A stretch of DNA of 64,000 nucleotides from Clostridiales bacterium (GTDB lineage Bacteria; Bacillota; Clostridia; Peptostreptococcales; Acidaminobacteraceae). Below the pieces are notes generated by a model. It had not been told where the DNA came from. It saw only the letters and a list, made by a program, of their open reading frames with translations, and ran no database searches. The stretch lies in contig JAFGAC010000194.1 in assembly GCA_016933835.1 (NCBI GenBank), positions 186,001 to 250,000 on the forward strand. Reading direction: 5' to 3'. Positions 1 through 8,679 of the stretch are shown piece by piece. Numbering within the stretch: position 1 is the stretch's first letter; every line of letters starts with the position of its first letter. Both the position numbers and the translations under genes were made by a program.

Positions 1-366
1 TCTCATGATTCCATTTGTGTATTTAACAAGTTGATGATTTGACTTTTTCATAAGACGTGCCATTTCATTTACCGAAGCATAGGAGGGAATACTGTCCATA
101 TATATTATTTCATAAATTCCAAGCCGCAATATATTTTTATCGTTTTCACGCAGTTTTGAGATTTTTATCTTGGATTGGAATTGCAACAAACTGTCAATGA
201 ACATCAGATTCTCAACTACACCATTCACAACTCGAAAAAGATAACCATGCTCTTCTCTTTTTATATTGGCAGATTCTCTGGCTAAAACTTCATTCATATA
301 TTCTTTTTTATAGGTAATAGCCGTCAAAACATTGACGGCTAATTTTCTCACATTAATTTGATTCAT
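1..366 (-). CDS. rsmB: 16S rRNA (cytosine-C5) methyltransferase RsmB, 5' part
   Basis: Partial gene; the rest lies beyond the left edge. The visible 122 residues start MNQINVRKLAVNVLTAI and match the helical NusB-like RNA-binding domain that precedes the methyltransferase domain in RsmB (Sun/RsmB family), including the region LGIYEIIYMDSIPSYASVNE. RsmB methylates C967 (E. coli numbering) of 16S rRNA using S-adenosylmethionine. The catalytic cysteines and SAM site are outside the window. The ATG lies one base after the stop of the upstream metallopeptidase gene and is preceded by an AGGAG Shine-Dalgarno sequence, so the two are co-translated. The order def-fmt-yugP-rsmB is common in Firmicutes and supports the call. 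Confidence 0.88.
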   Translation of the reverse strand, partial: MNQINVRKLAVNVLTAITYKKEYMNEVLARESANIKREEHGYLFRVVNGVVENLMFIDSLLQFQSKIKISKLRENDKNILRLGIYEIIYMDSIPSYASVNEMARLMKKSNHQLVKYTNGIMR

Positions 367-367
367 T

Positions 368-1054
368 TCATCTCCTGCTGTTTCTTATTAAAATCAATCT
401 GAAAAGCTGACCGGCAGACACTGCTGCTGCTGCAACATATGTCATTGCTGCTGCTTTTAAAACTGTTTTTGAGCCAATTATTTCTTGATCATACACTATA
501 CCCAAATCTGTAAGATTGGCAATTGCTCGAGTGCTTGCATTGAATTCAACTGGCAATGTGACAATCTGAAAAAGAAGTGCCAATGCATAAAAGAGAATTC
601 CCAAGTCAATAAGTTGAAGGATATTGAAAATAAATCCCGCAAAAACCAATATCATCATATATTTCGAACCAAATGATGCCACAGGAGCCAGCAATGAACG
701 AAAATTCAAAGGAGCATAACCTTCTGCATGCTGAATAGCATGACCTACTTCATGGGCCCCTACACTGACAGATGCAATTGAATTACCTGAATATACTGCC
801 TCAGATAAACTTACTGTTCTTGATCTCGGATCATAGTGATCCGAAAGTTTTCCAGCAATTTTCACTATTTTTACATCATTCAATCCATGCGCATCTAAAA
901 TTTTTCTAGCTGTTTCAGCACCAGTGATCCCTCTAGTATTTGGAACTTTAAGGTATCTATTAAAAGTTTTTGTCACCATGCTTTGTGCATACATCGCGTA
1001 AGCAATTAATGGCAACAAAATGATGAATCCTAAACTTGATCCGTAAAAAAACAT
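368..1054 (-). CDS. YugP-type zinc-dependent membrane metallopeptidase
   Basis: 228 residues. A HEVGH zinc motif lies at residues 101-105, with an N-terminal membrane segment (about 6-24) and hydrophobic stretches around 132-165 and 200-222. This matches the YugP family of putative neutral zinc metallopeptidases found beside fmt and rsmB in Firmicutes. The substrate is unknown; the active site is predicted to sit at the membrane. The gene begins 4 bases after the fmt stop and is followed after 1 base by rsmB, so it belongs to the priA-def-fmt-yugP-rsmB transcription unit. Family assignment is firm; function is inferred from the zinc motif only. Confidence 0.85.
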   Translation of the reverse strand: MFFYGSSLGFIILLPLIAYAMYAQSMVTKTFNRYLKVPNTRGITGAETARKILDAHGLNDVKIVKIAGKLSDHYDPRSRTVSLSEAVYSGNSIASVSVGAHEVGHAIQHAEGYAPLNFRSLLAPVASFGSKYMMILVFAGFIFNILQLIDLGILFYALALLFQIVTLPVEFNASTRAIANLTDLGIVYDQEIIGSKTVLKAAAMTYVAAAAVSAGQLFRLILIRNSRR

Positions 1055-1058
1055 AAAA

Positions 1059-1985
1059 TCACTCTCCTAATTTTAATCCTATTTCAAAATGATAACCTAG
1101 AGCAAATTGCTCGATAGACATTCTTTTACCACCAGGCAATTGCAATTCCATAATATTGATTATTTCATCTCCTGTTTGAACCCAGAAACCATTTTTATCA
1201 AATTTTACAATTGTTCCAGGCAGTTCATTCGTCTTATCTTTAATTATTTTACACCTATATACTTTGATTCTTTTTCCATCAGCAGTTGTATACGCTACTG
1301 GCCAAGGATTATAACCTTTAACTGAATTGTAAATAGTTTCAGCTGTCATAGTCCAATTAATCATCGCCATTTCTTTTTTTATAATAGGTGCATAAGTAGC
1401 TAAAGGATGATTTTGTGGAATTGGCTTAATATTTCCATAAGTCTCCAATGTTTCTTTCAATACTTCCATACCAAGCAACATTAATTGATCATGCAATTCT
1501 CCAGCATTCATTTCATCTTCAATATGAATTGATTTTTTTAAAAGAATATCTCCAGAATCAAGACCAATATCCATTTTCATCGTTGTCACACCTGTTTCTT
1601 TATACCCTCTTACAATCGCTGTATTTATAGGTGATGCACCTCTGAGTTCAGGAAGCAAACTGGCATGAACATTTATACATGCTAATTTAGGAATATCCAG
1701 AATTTCTTTGTTCAAAATCTGGCCATAAGCAATAACAATAATCATATCAGGTTTTAAATTTTTTAGAATTATTTCATATTCTTCAGTTTTTATTTTTTCT
1801 GGCTGATAGATTGGTATTTCTGGATACTTCAAAGCATATTCCTTTACAGGTGGAGGAGACAAATGTTTCCCTCTGCCTTTAGGACGATCTGGTTGAGTAA
1901 ATAAGCCAACTACTTCATGTTCTTGAATAAGAAACGCCAATGAGGGAATAGCAAATTCCGGTGTTCCCATAAAGACTATTCTCAT
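1059..1985 (-). CDS. fmt: Methionyl-tRNA formyltransferase
   Basis: 308 residues, normal length. Transfers a formyl group from 10-formyltetrahydrofolate to Met-tRNAi. The N-terminal Rossmann domain starts MRIVFMGTPEFA. The catalytic triad is visible as N105, H107 (in NVHASLLPELRGASPI) and D143. The C-terminal half from about residue 205 is the tRNA-binding OB-like domain. The ATG overlaps the last bases of def by 4 nt (ATGA type), the standard coupling of these two genes, whose products act at the start and end of the formyl-methionine cycle. Confidence 0.97.
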   Translation of the reverse strand: MRIVFMGTPEFAIPSLAFLIQEHEVVGLFTQPDRPKGRGKHLSPPPVKEYALKYPEIPIYQPEKIKTEEYEIILKNLKPDMIIVIAYGQILNKEILDIPKLACINVHASLLPELRGASPINTAIVRGYKETGVTTMKMDIGLDSGDILLKKSIHIEDEMNAGELHDQLMLLGMEVLKETLETYGNIKPIPQNHPLATYAPIIKKEMAMINWTMTAETIYNSVKGYNPWPVAYTTADGKRIKVYRCKIIKDKTNELPGTIVKFDKNGFWVQTGDEIINIMELQLPGGKRMSIEQFALGYHFEIGLKLGE

Positions 1986-2443
1986 TCTATCTCTTCCTCA
2001 TCTTCAATTTTATCAATAAAAAGAATACCGTTAATATGATCAATTTCATGACACAGAGCTCTCGCCATCAAACCTTCTCCAATCATTTCAAAAGTTTCTC
2101 CCGCTAAATTCTGTGCTTTTACTTTAACAATCAAAGGCCTTCTTACTGAGCCCGTAACATTTGGTACACTCAGACACCCTTCAATTTCAAATTGCTCTCC
2201 TTCTTCATAAATGATTTCAGGATTTACAATTACATGAGCTCCTTTTCCATCATATACATCTATGACAACTAATCTTTTTAATATTCCTATTTGGGGTGCT
2301 GCAAGTCCTACACCATCTTCTTCATACATTGTATCAATCATGTCTTTTGCCAATACTTCTAATTTTTCATCAAATTTTGTGACTTCTTTTGATATTTTTC
2401 TAAGGACAGGGTCTCCATCAATTCTAACATTTCTTAATGCCAT
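1982..2443 (-). CDS. def: Peptide deformylase
   Basis: 153 residues. Removes the formyl group from the N-terminal methionine of new proteins. All three family motifs are present: GVGLAAPQIG (44-53), EGCLSVP (88-94, metal ligand C90) and HEIDH (132-136, metal ligands H132 and H136, catalytic E133). Length fits a type 1 (gamma-proteobacterial and clostridial style) enzyme. The gene starts 10 bases after the priA stop and overlaps fmt by 4 bases. Confidence 0.97.
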   Translation of the reverse strand: MALRNVRIDGDPVLRKISKEVTKFDEKLEVLAKDMIDTMYEEDGVGLAAPQIGILKRLVVIDVYDGKGAHVIVNPEIIYEEGEQFEIEGCLSVPNVTGSVRRPLIVKVKAQNLAGETFEMIGEGLMARALCHEIDHINGILFIDKIEDEEEIE

Positions 2444-2453
2444 TTTCTTCCTC

Positions 2454-4796
2454 CTATATTAAAGTTACAGGGTCTACATCAACATTTAAATAGACACTCT
2501 GATTCTTTATTTTTTTTGATATATTACTTATTATACCCTTAATATGACTTTGGTCAACTTCTTGAAATTTAATTATAATTTGATATCTATACATTCTTTT
2601 TGCTTTTTCAAGTATAGCTGGTCCAGGTCCTATAATTTCAACATTCCAACTTATCAAATGTTTTCTTATCTCTTTTGCAATGCCACCTGCGTATTTTTCA
2701 GCTAGAGAATCATCTTGAGATGATATGATTAAATTCATTAAATGATTATAAGGAGGATATTTCAATTCCTTTCTTATACTCAGTTCATAGTCCATATATT
2801 TGTAAAAATCATGTTGCAATGCTGACAAGACAGCATAATGATCTGGGGAATAAGTTTGCACCACGACTTCTCCCATAGTATCTCCTCTGCCGCTTCTGCC
2901 CATGGCTTGAGTCAACAACTGATATGTGACTTCACTTGCATTGAAGTTGGGCACATTGAGATTGATGTCGGCAGCTAAAATTCCCACTAATGTCACATTT
3001 TTAAAATCATGGCCTTTTGCTACAATTTGAGTACCTAAAATAATATTGAATTTATTGTTTTTTATTCCATCATAAGCATCTTTTAAAGCGGTTTTTCCAC
3101 TCATGGAAGCACTATCCATTCTTATGACCTTGCTTTCAGGAAATTTAGAAATAATCATTTCTTCAATTTTTTCAGTTCCTATCCCAAAATATTTAAAATA
3201 AGTACTATTACATTCAGGGCAGGTCTTAGGTATGGATGTCTTGAATCCACATATTTTACATTCCCCATAATGCCCTCTTTTATGATATAACAAAGGCAAA
3301 TCACAATGTGGACACTTCATGACATGACCACAAGATCTACATGAGATAAATGAGGAGTACCCTTTTTTATTGATGAACAATATGACTTGCTCATTTCTAT
3401 CAAGTCGATCCTGAATTTTTCCAACCAACAAACGGCTAAAAACAGATCGATTGCCCTCGTTCAATTCTTCTCTCATATCAACAAGATAAGCAAGTGGCAT
3501 CGATTGATCATTGACCCGTTTGCTCAAATTCAAATAATGCATTTTTCCATTTATACATTGATAATACGTTTCAACAGATGGTGTCGCAGTTCCAAAAACG
3601 ACAGGTGCTTTATGATGTTCCCCTCTCAATAATGAAATATATTTAGCGTTGTAATTCGGTTGTGATTCAGATTTATAGCTGCTTGAATGTTCTTCGTCAA
3701 TTATTATCAGTCCTATTTTTTCAATAGGCGCAAATACTGCACTTCTGGCACCGATAATTATTTTAAACTTACCTGTTTTTATTTGATACCATTCATCCAT
3801 CTTTTCACTTTGATTCATTTTACTGTGATAAAATGCAACGGTTTGGCCAAATCTCTCAATAAAACGCTGCGCCATCTGAGGAACCAAGGAAATTTCTGGA
3901 ACAAGAATTAAAACAGATTTGTTTTTTTCAAGTGCTTTTTCAGCCAAATGCAAATATATTTCAGTTTTACCACTACCTGTCACGCCATGAATCAAATACG
4001 AATCATATACTTTATTTTCAATTGCGTTGCTTATAGTATTATAAACCGCTTTCTGCTCATCATTCAGTTCATGTTTGAAATCATTTTGGTTATTTTCCAT
4101 CCTATAAATGTTTTCTCTAAATACATTTGTTTCTTCAATTTCAAATATACCTTTTTTCACAAAGGAATTTATTGTTCCACTAGGTACTTTCAATTCAGAG
4201 ATTGCAATCACATCACTTGAATTTATTATAAAATGGTTTAATAGATTTTTTTGATTCACTGCATTCGATCTAATTTTATCATATTCTTCCAACAATTGGA
4301 CTTTAGTTGTTTTTAATTTTAAATATCTGATTGATTTTTCCTTTGATTTTTTCTTGTAACTCACCTTTTGAATGACTTTTCCTTCATCAATCAGTGCACC
4401 CAAAGATTTTTCGCCTGAATCCAATACTTTTTTTATTTCATCATTTTCGTATATGTACGATGTTTCAATCGAAAGTTGAGTTGCAGAAGGTATCGCAGCT
4501 TTTAGAAACCAAGAATAATTTGATAAATAATAATCTTTGAGATGCTTGATCAATTCAATCATTTCAATGTTCAAATCATAATTCTCATCAAACACTGCGT
4601 TGACACTTTTAAAATTTTTATTGAACCCATCAACTACATTGAAAACAATGCCTTCTTGAATCTTATTCGTTCTTCCAAAGGGAACTAAAACCCTCGATCC
4701 TATGTGAATCATAAATTCAAGTGATTGCTTTACATTATAAGTGTACAATTGGTCTGTTTGATTGACTGTTTTTAATAATACAACGTCTACTTGCAT
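2454..4796 (-). CDS. priA: Primosomal replication restart helicase PriA
   Basis: 780 residues. A 3'-5' superfamily 2 DNA helicase that reloads the replisome at stalled forks. Visible are the N-terminal DNA-binding domain (1-110), Walker A GVTGSGKT (271-278), DEEH (367-370), the inserted zinc-binding cysteines between about 485 and 530 (CRSCG, CPHC, CKICG, CPEC) and the C-terminal domain. The start is supported by GAGGTGAATC just before the ATG. The ribosome-binding site begins directly after the T-run of the coaBC terminator. Downstream def and fmt follow closely, as in many Firmicutes. Confidence 0.96.
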   Translation of the reverse strand: MQVDVVLLKTVNQTDQLYTYNVKQSLEFMIHIGSRVLVPFGRTNKIQEGIVFNVVDGFNKNFKSVNAVFDENYDLNIEMIELIKHLKDYYLSNYSWFLKAAIPSATQLSIETSYIYENDEIKKVLDSGEKSLGALIDEGKVIQKVSYKKKSKEKSIRYLKLKTTKVQLLEEYDKIRSNAVNQKNLLNHFIINSSDVIAISELKVPSGTINSFVKKGIFEIEETNVFRENIYRMENNQNDFKHELNDEQKAVYNTISNAIENKVYDSYLIHGVTGSGKTEIYLHLAEKALEKNKSVLILVPEISLVPQMAQRFIERFGQTVAFYHSKMNQSEKMDEWYQIKTGKFKIIIGARSAVFAPIEKIGLIIIDEEHSSSYKSESQPNYNAKYISLLRGEHHKAPVVFGTATPSVETYYQCINGKMHYLNLSKRVNDQSMPLAYLVDMREELNEGNRSVFSRLLVGKIQDRLDRNEQVILFINKKGYSSFISCRSCGHVMKCPHCDLPLLYHKRGHYGECKICGFKTSIPKTCPECNSTYFKYFGIGTEKIEEMIISKFPESKVIRMDSASMSGKTALKDAYDGIKNNKFNIILGTQIVAKGHDFKNVTLVGILAADINLNVPNFNASEVTYQLLTQAMGRSGRGDTMGEVVVQTYSPDHYAVLSALQHDFYKYMDYELSIRKELKYPPYNHLMNLIISSQDDSLAEKYAGGIAKEIRKHLISWNVEIIGPGPAILEKAKRMYRYQIIIKFQEVDQSHIKGIISNISKKIKNQSVYLNVDVDPVTLI

Positions 4797-4806
4797 GATT
4801 CACCTC

Positions 4807-4833
4807 AAAAAAATAAGAGTAGTATACTACTCT
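4807..4833 (-). terminator. Rho-independent terminator after coaBC
   Basis: Read on the minus strand, an 18-nt palindrome (AGAGTAGTATACTACTCT, 4816-4833) is followed within two bases by seven T. It overlaps the coaBC stop codon and separates coaBC from priA. Because priA follows immediately, it is probably partial or an attenuator, or priA has a promoter inside coaBC. Confidence 0.8.
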
Positions 4834-6025
4834 ATTTTAACATACTCACTATTTTTTTTATGATTTCTTTAGCAATTTCTTCTTTGCTCGCTATATCAAT
4901 CTTTTCTACATAGTCTTCACCCATAACGAAATAAACTTCATTCTGATCAGATTTAAAGCCGATAGCTTTATTGGACACATCATTAGCTACAATCATATCC
5001 GCATTTTTTCGTATCAATTTTTCTTTGGCATTATCAACAACATTATTAGTTTCAGCTGCAAAACCAATCAATAACTTATTTCCCTTTATTTTTCCAAGTT
5101 CAAAAAGAATATCTTTTGTTCTCCCAAATGCAATACTTAAATCTCCATCGACTTTTTTTATTTTTTCTGTTTCAAAATTTTTTGGTTTATAATCAAGAAC
5201 TGCAGCAGATTTTATAATAATTTCTGCCCATTCAAAATTTTCCATCACTTTATCATACATTTCTTGTGAAGTTTCAATAAACTCTACTGAAACACCATAC
5301 GGTGAGTCAATATTTACAGGTCCACTGACAAGTTTTACATTTGCACCATATCGATGTGCCATTTTTGCTATGGCATATCCCATTTTTCCAGTTGAATTAT
5401 TTGAAATAAACCTCACTGGGTCAATACGCTCAAGCGTAGGCCCAGCTGTAACTAGGACATTTTTACCTAAAAGCTCATCTTTTCTATCTATGATATCGAT
5501 AATCGCTTCGACAATATCATCAGGTGTTGCCAATTTTCCGACACCAATATCTCCACATGCCAACCTACCATCATCAGGACTGATAAAGTGCATACCCAGT
5601 CCTTTCAATTTATCCATATTTTCTTGCACTATAGTATTTTCATACATTTTCGAATTCATGGCAGGTGCTATCAATATTGGCGCCTCTGTAGCCAATACCG
5701 TCGTCGTGAGCATATCATCCGCTATACCATTGGCAATCTTACCAATGATGTTGGCAGTTGCTGGGACAATACAAAAAACATCTGCTTTTTTTGCAAGTGC
5801 TATATGTTCAATTGATGTGCTTTGCCATTGATTAAACATGTCACTGGCAACCATTCTTCCAGACATCGCCTGAAAAGTCATAGGTGAAATAAATTCCTGT
5901 GCATGCTTCGTCATAATAACATCAATTTCAAAATTCATTTTTTTAAGTTTACTGATGACATCCAGTGCTTTATAAATCGCAATTCCACCTGAGACGCCAA
6001 AAACAATTTTTTTACCTGAATACAT
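4832..6025 (-). CDS. coaBC: Bifunctional phosphopantothenoylcysteine decarboxylase / phosphopantothenate-cysteine ligase
   Basis: 397 residues. Carries out steps two and three of coenzyme A synthesis from 4'-phosphopantothenate. The N-terminal half is a flavin-dependent decarboxylase (FGVSGGIAIYKA; PAMNSKMYEN substrate clamp; ACG of the flexible lid). The C-terminal half is the CoaB ligase (VLVTAGPT, SNNSTGKMGYAIA). Upstream in-frame codons exist, but the ATG at 6025 is favoured because it follows AGGTGA and begins MYSGKKIVFGVSGG, as in the family. The start lies just after the rpoZ stop. Confidence 0.95.
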   Translation of the reverse strand: MYSGKKIVFGVSGGIAIYKALDVISKLKKMNFEIDVIMTKHAQEFISPMTFQAMSGRMVASDMFNQWQSTSIEHIALAKKADVFCIVPATANIIGKIANGIADDMLTTTVLATEAPILIAPAMNSKMYENTIVQENMDKLKGLGMHFISPDDGRLACGDIGVGKLATPDDIVEAIIDIIDRKDELLGKNVLVTAGPTLERIDPVRFISNNSTGKMGYAIAKMAHRYGANVKLVSGPVNIDSPYGVSVEFIETSQEMYDKVMENFEWAEIIIKSAAVLDYKPKNFETEKIKKVDGDLSIAFGRTKDILFELGKIKGNKLLIGFAAETNNVVDNAKEKLIRKNADMIVANDVSNKAIGFKSDQNEVYFVMGEDYVEKIDIASKEEIAKEIIKKIVSMLK

Positions 6026-6026
6026 T

Positions 6027-6230
6027 CTACTCACCTGTTTCGTCAATAACACATTTCACTTTGCCAGTATAAATTTCTTTTGCTGCAATTGAGACTGGTT
6101 TATTCAAAGTATTTATTTCTTTTAACTGCTCATTCTCCACTAATTGTCTTGCTCTTTTTGATGTTGCAATCACTAGTGAATAACGATCGTCAATTATGTC
6201 TAATAATTGATCAATTGATGGATTAACCAT
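6027..6230 (-). CDS. rpoZ: DNA-directed RNA polymerase omega subunit
   Basis: 67 residues. Starts MVNPSIDQLLDIIDDRYSLV and contains the conserved ATSKRARQL segment. Omega assists beta-prime folding and assembly of RNA polymerase. The gene overlaps the gmk stop by one base and is followed directly by coaBC; gmk-rpoZ-coaBC-priA is the standard Firmicutes order. Confidence 0.95.
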   Translation of the reverse strand: MVNPSIDQLLDIIDDRYSLVIATSKRARQLVENEQLKEINTLNKPVSIAAKEIYTGKVKCVIDETGE

Positions 6231-6844
6231 TATTCTTCCTCCTTGTACATTTTTAATATTTCTTTGACATCTGCCATAACTCTACATTTTTCAGCTTCAA
6301 TAATTGATTTAAAAGAATACACCGAATCTTCCAATACATCATTGATGATATAATAGTCGTATTTTTCAATATAACTTATTTCATTGAATGCACTCAAAAA
6401 TCTTTTTTTTAAAGTTTCATCAGTTTCTGATCCTCTACCAATAATTCTATTTTTAAGCTCAACCATCGATGGCGGAAGAATAAAAATGAAAATTCCTTCT
6501 GGATAGTTTCTCTTTACTTGAACGGCTCCTTGAAAGTCAATCTCTAAAATAACGCTGTCGCCTCTTTCAACTGCTTCTAAAACCGCTTCTTTAGGTGTTC
6601 CATAATAATGATCGTATACTTTAGCATATTCCAGGAATTTATCTTCTGCAATCATTTCTAAAAATTCTTTTTCAGTTTTGAAAAAATAATTGACTCCTTC
6701 AACTTCTGCATTTCGAGGCATTCTCGTTGTCACTGATACCGACACTTTGAAATCATCATTACTTTTTAAGGTTTCTTTGATAATCGTTCCTTTGCCAGCA
6801 CCTGAAGGGCCGCTGACAATAAACAGATTGCCTTTCCTCCGCAT
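6230..6844 (-). CDS. gmk: Guanylate kinase
   Basis: 204 residues. Phosphorylates GMP to GDP with ATP. P-loop GPSGAGKG lies at 12-19, the GMP-binding TTRMPRNAEVEGVNYFF region at about 40-56, and the lid and C-terminal helices follow. The start is preceded by AAGGGGAGA. The gene is 11 bases after yicC. In most Firmicutes the small regulator gene remA (DUF370) lies between yicC and gmk; here there is no room for it. Confidence 0.97.
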   Translation of the reverse strand: MRRKGNLFIVSGPSGAGKGTIIKETLKSNDDFKVSVSVTTRMPRNAEVEGVNYFFKTEKEFLEMIAEDKFLEYAKVYDHYYGTPKEAVLEAVERGDSVILEIDFQGAVQVKRNYPEGIFIFILPPSMVELKNRIIGRGSETDETLKKRFLSAFNEISYIEKYDYYIINDVLEDSVYSFKSIIEAEKCRVMADVKEILKMYKEEE

Positions 6845-6855
6845 ATTTTCTCCCC

Positions 6856-7737
6856 TTATTCGATATTTTGAATTTGCTCTCTAATTTTCTCGAGTTCACT
6901 TTTCATGACAACTACATAATTAGAAATATCATAATCAGGTGATTTTGACCCGACAGTATTTACTTCACGATTGATTTCTTGAAGTAAAAAATCAAGTTTT
7001 CTGCCAACCGGTTCATCTGATTTCATTAAATCGTCTAATTGTGAAAAATGTGAATCAAGACGCACCAATTCTTCATTGATGTCTTTTCTATCAGCAAAAA
7101 TAGCAATTTCCATATTGAGCTTATCTTGATCATAATCCTCTATTTGGTCTAGAAGATCATGTATCCTCTGCTCCATTTTATCCCTGTAACTCAAAGATAT
7201 CGAGGGTGCCAACAATTTGATATCATCGAGAATATGCTTTATTTTATCAGTTTTCTCTAATATATCAAGTTTTAATTTGTCTCCCTCTTTCAGTCTCATG
7301 TCTACCATTGCATCAACCGACATATTGAAAGCTTCTGTAATCGCCGCAATTGTTGTTTCTTCATTAATTTCTCTATCTTCCACAATCATCGCATCTTGAA
7401 TTCTAAGCAGCTTATTCAAATCAACTTTTTCTTTTAAATCAAAATGATCTATAATCTTTTGATATGCCTCGACATATCTTTCCAGAAGTGGCAAATCAGG
7501 TTTCACCACAACGTCTTCACGCTCTGATTTCTCAAGATTCACAAATACATCCACTTTACCCCTGCTTATTTTGCTTTTTATAATAGCTTTCATCAAGTCT
7601 TCATATGGGTTAAACTTTCTCGGCAACCGAATATTGATATCCAAGTATCTATTGTTGACGCTTTTCATTTCCACGTTCAATTTAAAATCTTCATTTTGTG
7701 TTTTTCCTTGGCCATATCCTGTCATGCTGCTAATCAT
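6856..7737 (-). CDS. yicC: YicC family endoribonuclease
   Basis: 293 residues from the chosen start. Begins MISSMTGYGQGK, the family hallmark, and ends with the conserved DUF1732 region (REVNTVGSKSPDYDISN). YicC proteins are stress-related RNases. The open frame continues 25 codons further upstream, but the ATG at 7737 has AAGGAGG at the right distance and the family start, so the longer version is rejected. It overlaps the end of dapF by 8 bases. Confidence 0.92.
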   Translation of the reverse strand: MISSMTGYGQGKTQNEDFKLNVEMKSVNNRYLDINIRLPRKFNPYEDLMKAIIKSKISRGKVDVFVNLEKSEREDVVVKPDLPLLERYVEAYQKIIDHFDLKEKVDLNKLLRIQDAMIVEDREINEETTIAAITEAFNMSVDAMVDMRLKEGDKLKLDILEKTDKIKHILDDIKLLAPSISLSYRDKMEQRIHDLLDQIEDYDQDKLNMEIAIFADRKDINEELVRLDSHFSQLDDLMKSDEPVGRKLDFLLQEINREVNTVGSKSPDYDISNYVVVMKSELEKIREQIQNIE

Positions 7738-8536
7738 AGAAATCCTCCTTAAATATGCCTTCAAATACTGTTGTAGCACCGCCTTCAAGTACCACATCCT
7801 CATTTTTATCAATATACACTTTCAATAATCCACCCGGTGCATGAACTTCAACTTCACTTGAGACTCTTCCTGTTTTAAACAGAGAAAAAACAGATGCCAG
7901 TGCACCAGTACCGCAAGCCAGTGTATTTCCAGCTCCCCGTTCCCATGTATCAATTTCAATTTCATTTACATTCAAGACTTTAACAAAGTTGACATTGGTC
8001 CCTCTATTAAAAAATTTATGATGTTCAAGAAGAGGTCCATATTTAAGCAAAGTATTTTTATCTAATTCATCCAATTCAATTGTCAAATGTGGAACGCCCA
8101 TTAAAATATAACTTCCAATGAATTCTCTGTCTGATACATCTATCTTGTCGTTAAAAAAATAGTTTTCAAAATGAGAATTATATACTGGTTTCCCCATTGC
8201 AATTCTCACTTTACTTGAATTGATGATTTTTGAATGAACTTTACCAGATAAAGTATATAGATAGAATTCATCTGAGTCAACCAAGGAATTGTTATATGCG
8301 TACATAGCCAGACAACGGGCACCATTGCCACACATTTCACCAATAGATCCATCTGAATTGTAGTATCGCATATCAACGCCACCTGATGATTTTTTGTCAA
8401 CTACCATCAATCCATCGGCACCTATAGAAAAATGTCTCCTGCAGAGAACCGAAGCCAAATGAGAATAGTCCTTGCTGACTTCATCGTGAATAATAATAAA
8501 ATCATTTCCCGCACCATGCATTTTGGTAAATTCCAT
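7730..8536 (-). CDS. dapF: Diaminopimelate epimerase
   Basis: 268 residues. Converts LL- to meso-diaminopimelate, the penultimate step of lysine synthesis and the source of the peptidoglycan cross-linking residue. Both catalytic cysteines are visible: C69 in GEMCGNGARC and C208 in ACGTGAL. It is the first gene of the leftward dapF-yicC-gmk-rpoZ-coaBC run, with AAGGAGA before the ATG. It fits the meso-DAP-type MurE encoded at 38313-39755. Confidence 0.96.
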   Translation of the reverse strand: MEFTKMHGAGNDFIIIHDEVSKDYSHLASVLCRRHFSIGADGLMVVDKKSSGGVDMRYYNSDGSIGEMCGNGARCLAMYAYNNSLVDSDEFYLYTLSGKVHSKIINSSKVRIAMGKPVYNSHFENYFFNDKIDVSDREFIGSYILMGVPHLTIELDELDKNTLLKYGPLLEHHKFFNRGTNVNFVKVLNVNEIEIDTWERGAGNTLACGTGALASVFSLFKTGRVSSEVEVHAPGGLLKVYIDKNEDVVLEGGATTVFEGIFKEDFYD

Positions 8537-8623
8537 ATATTTCTCCTTTTTGATTTATTTTATCATAAAATTAAATTAATTATATTTTTTTATGGGTACA
8601 TATTTAATTAAAGGAAGCAAAAA

Positions 8624-8632
8624 TGTTATACT
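8624..8632 (+). promoter_or_regulatory. Extended -10 promoter of the signalling operon
   Basis: TGTTATACT (TG at 8624, TATACT at 8627-8632) is an extended -10 element. It lies about 48 bases before the ATG at 8680 in the divergent gap between dapF and the lipoprotein gene. No good -35 is seen, as is usual for extended -10 promoters. It would drive the four genes 8680-13608. Confidence 0.55.
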
Positions 8633-8679
8633 AAAAACGGATAAACATTTGATTTCGTGTGTCTTTTGGGGGAATTAAA

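Noticed and set aside
5370-5831. 153-codon open frame on the plus strand
   Set aside because: Antisense to coaBC, a firmly identified gene. No ribosome-binding site, low-complexity hydrophobic translation; a shadow frame.
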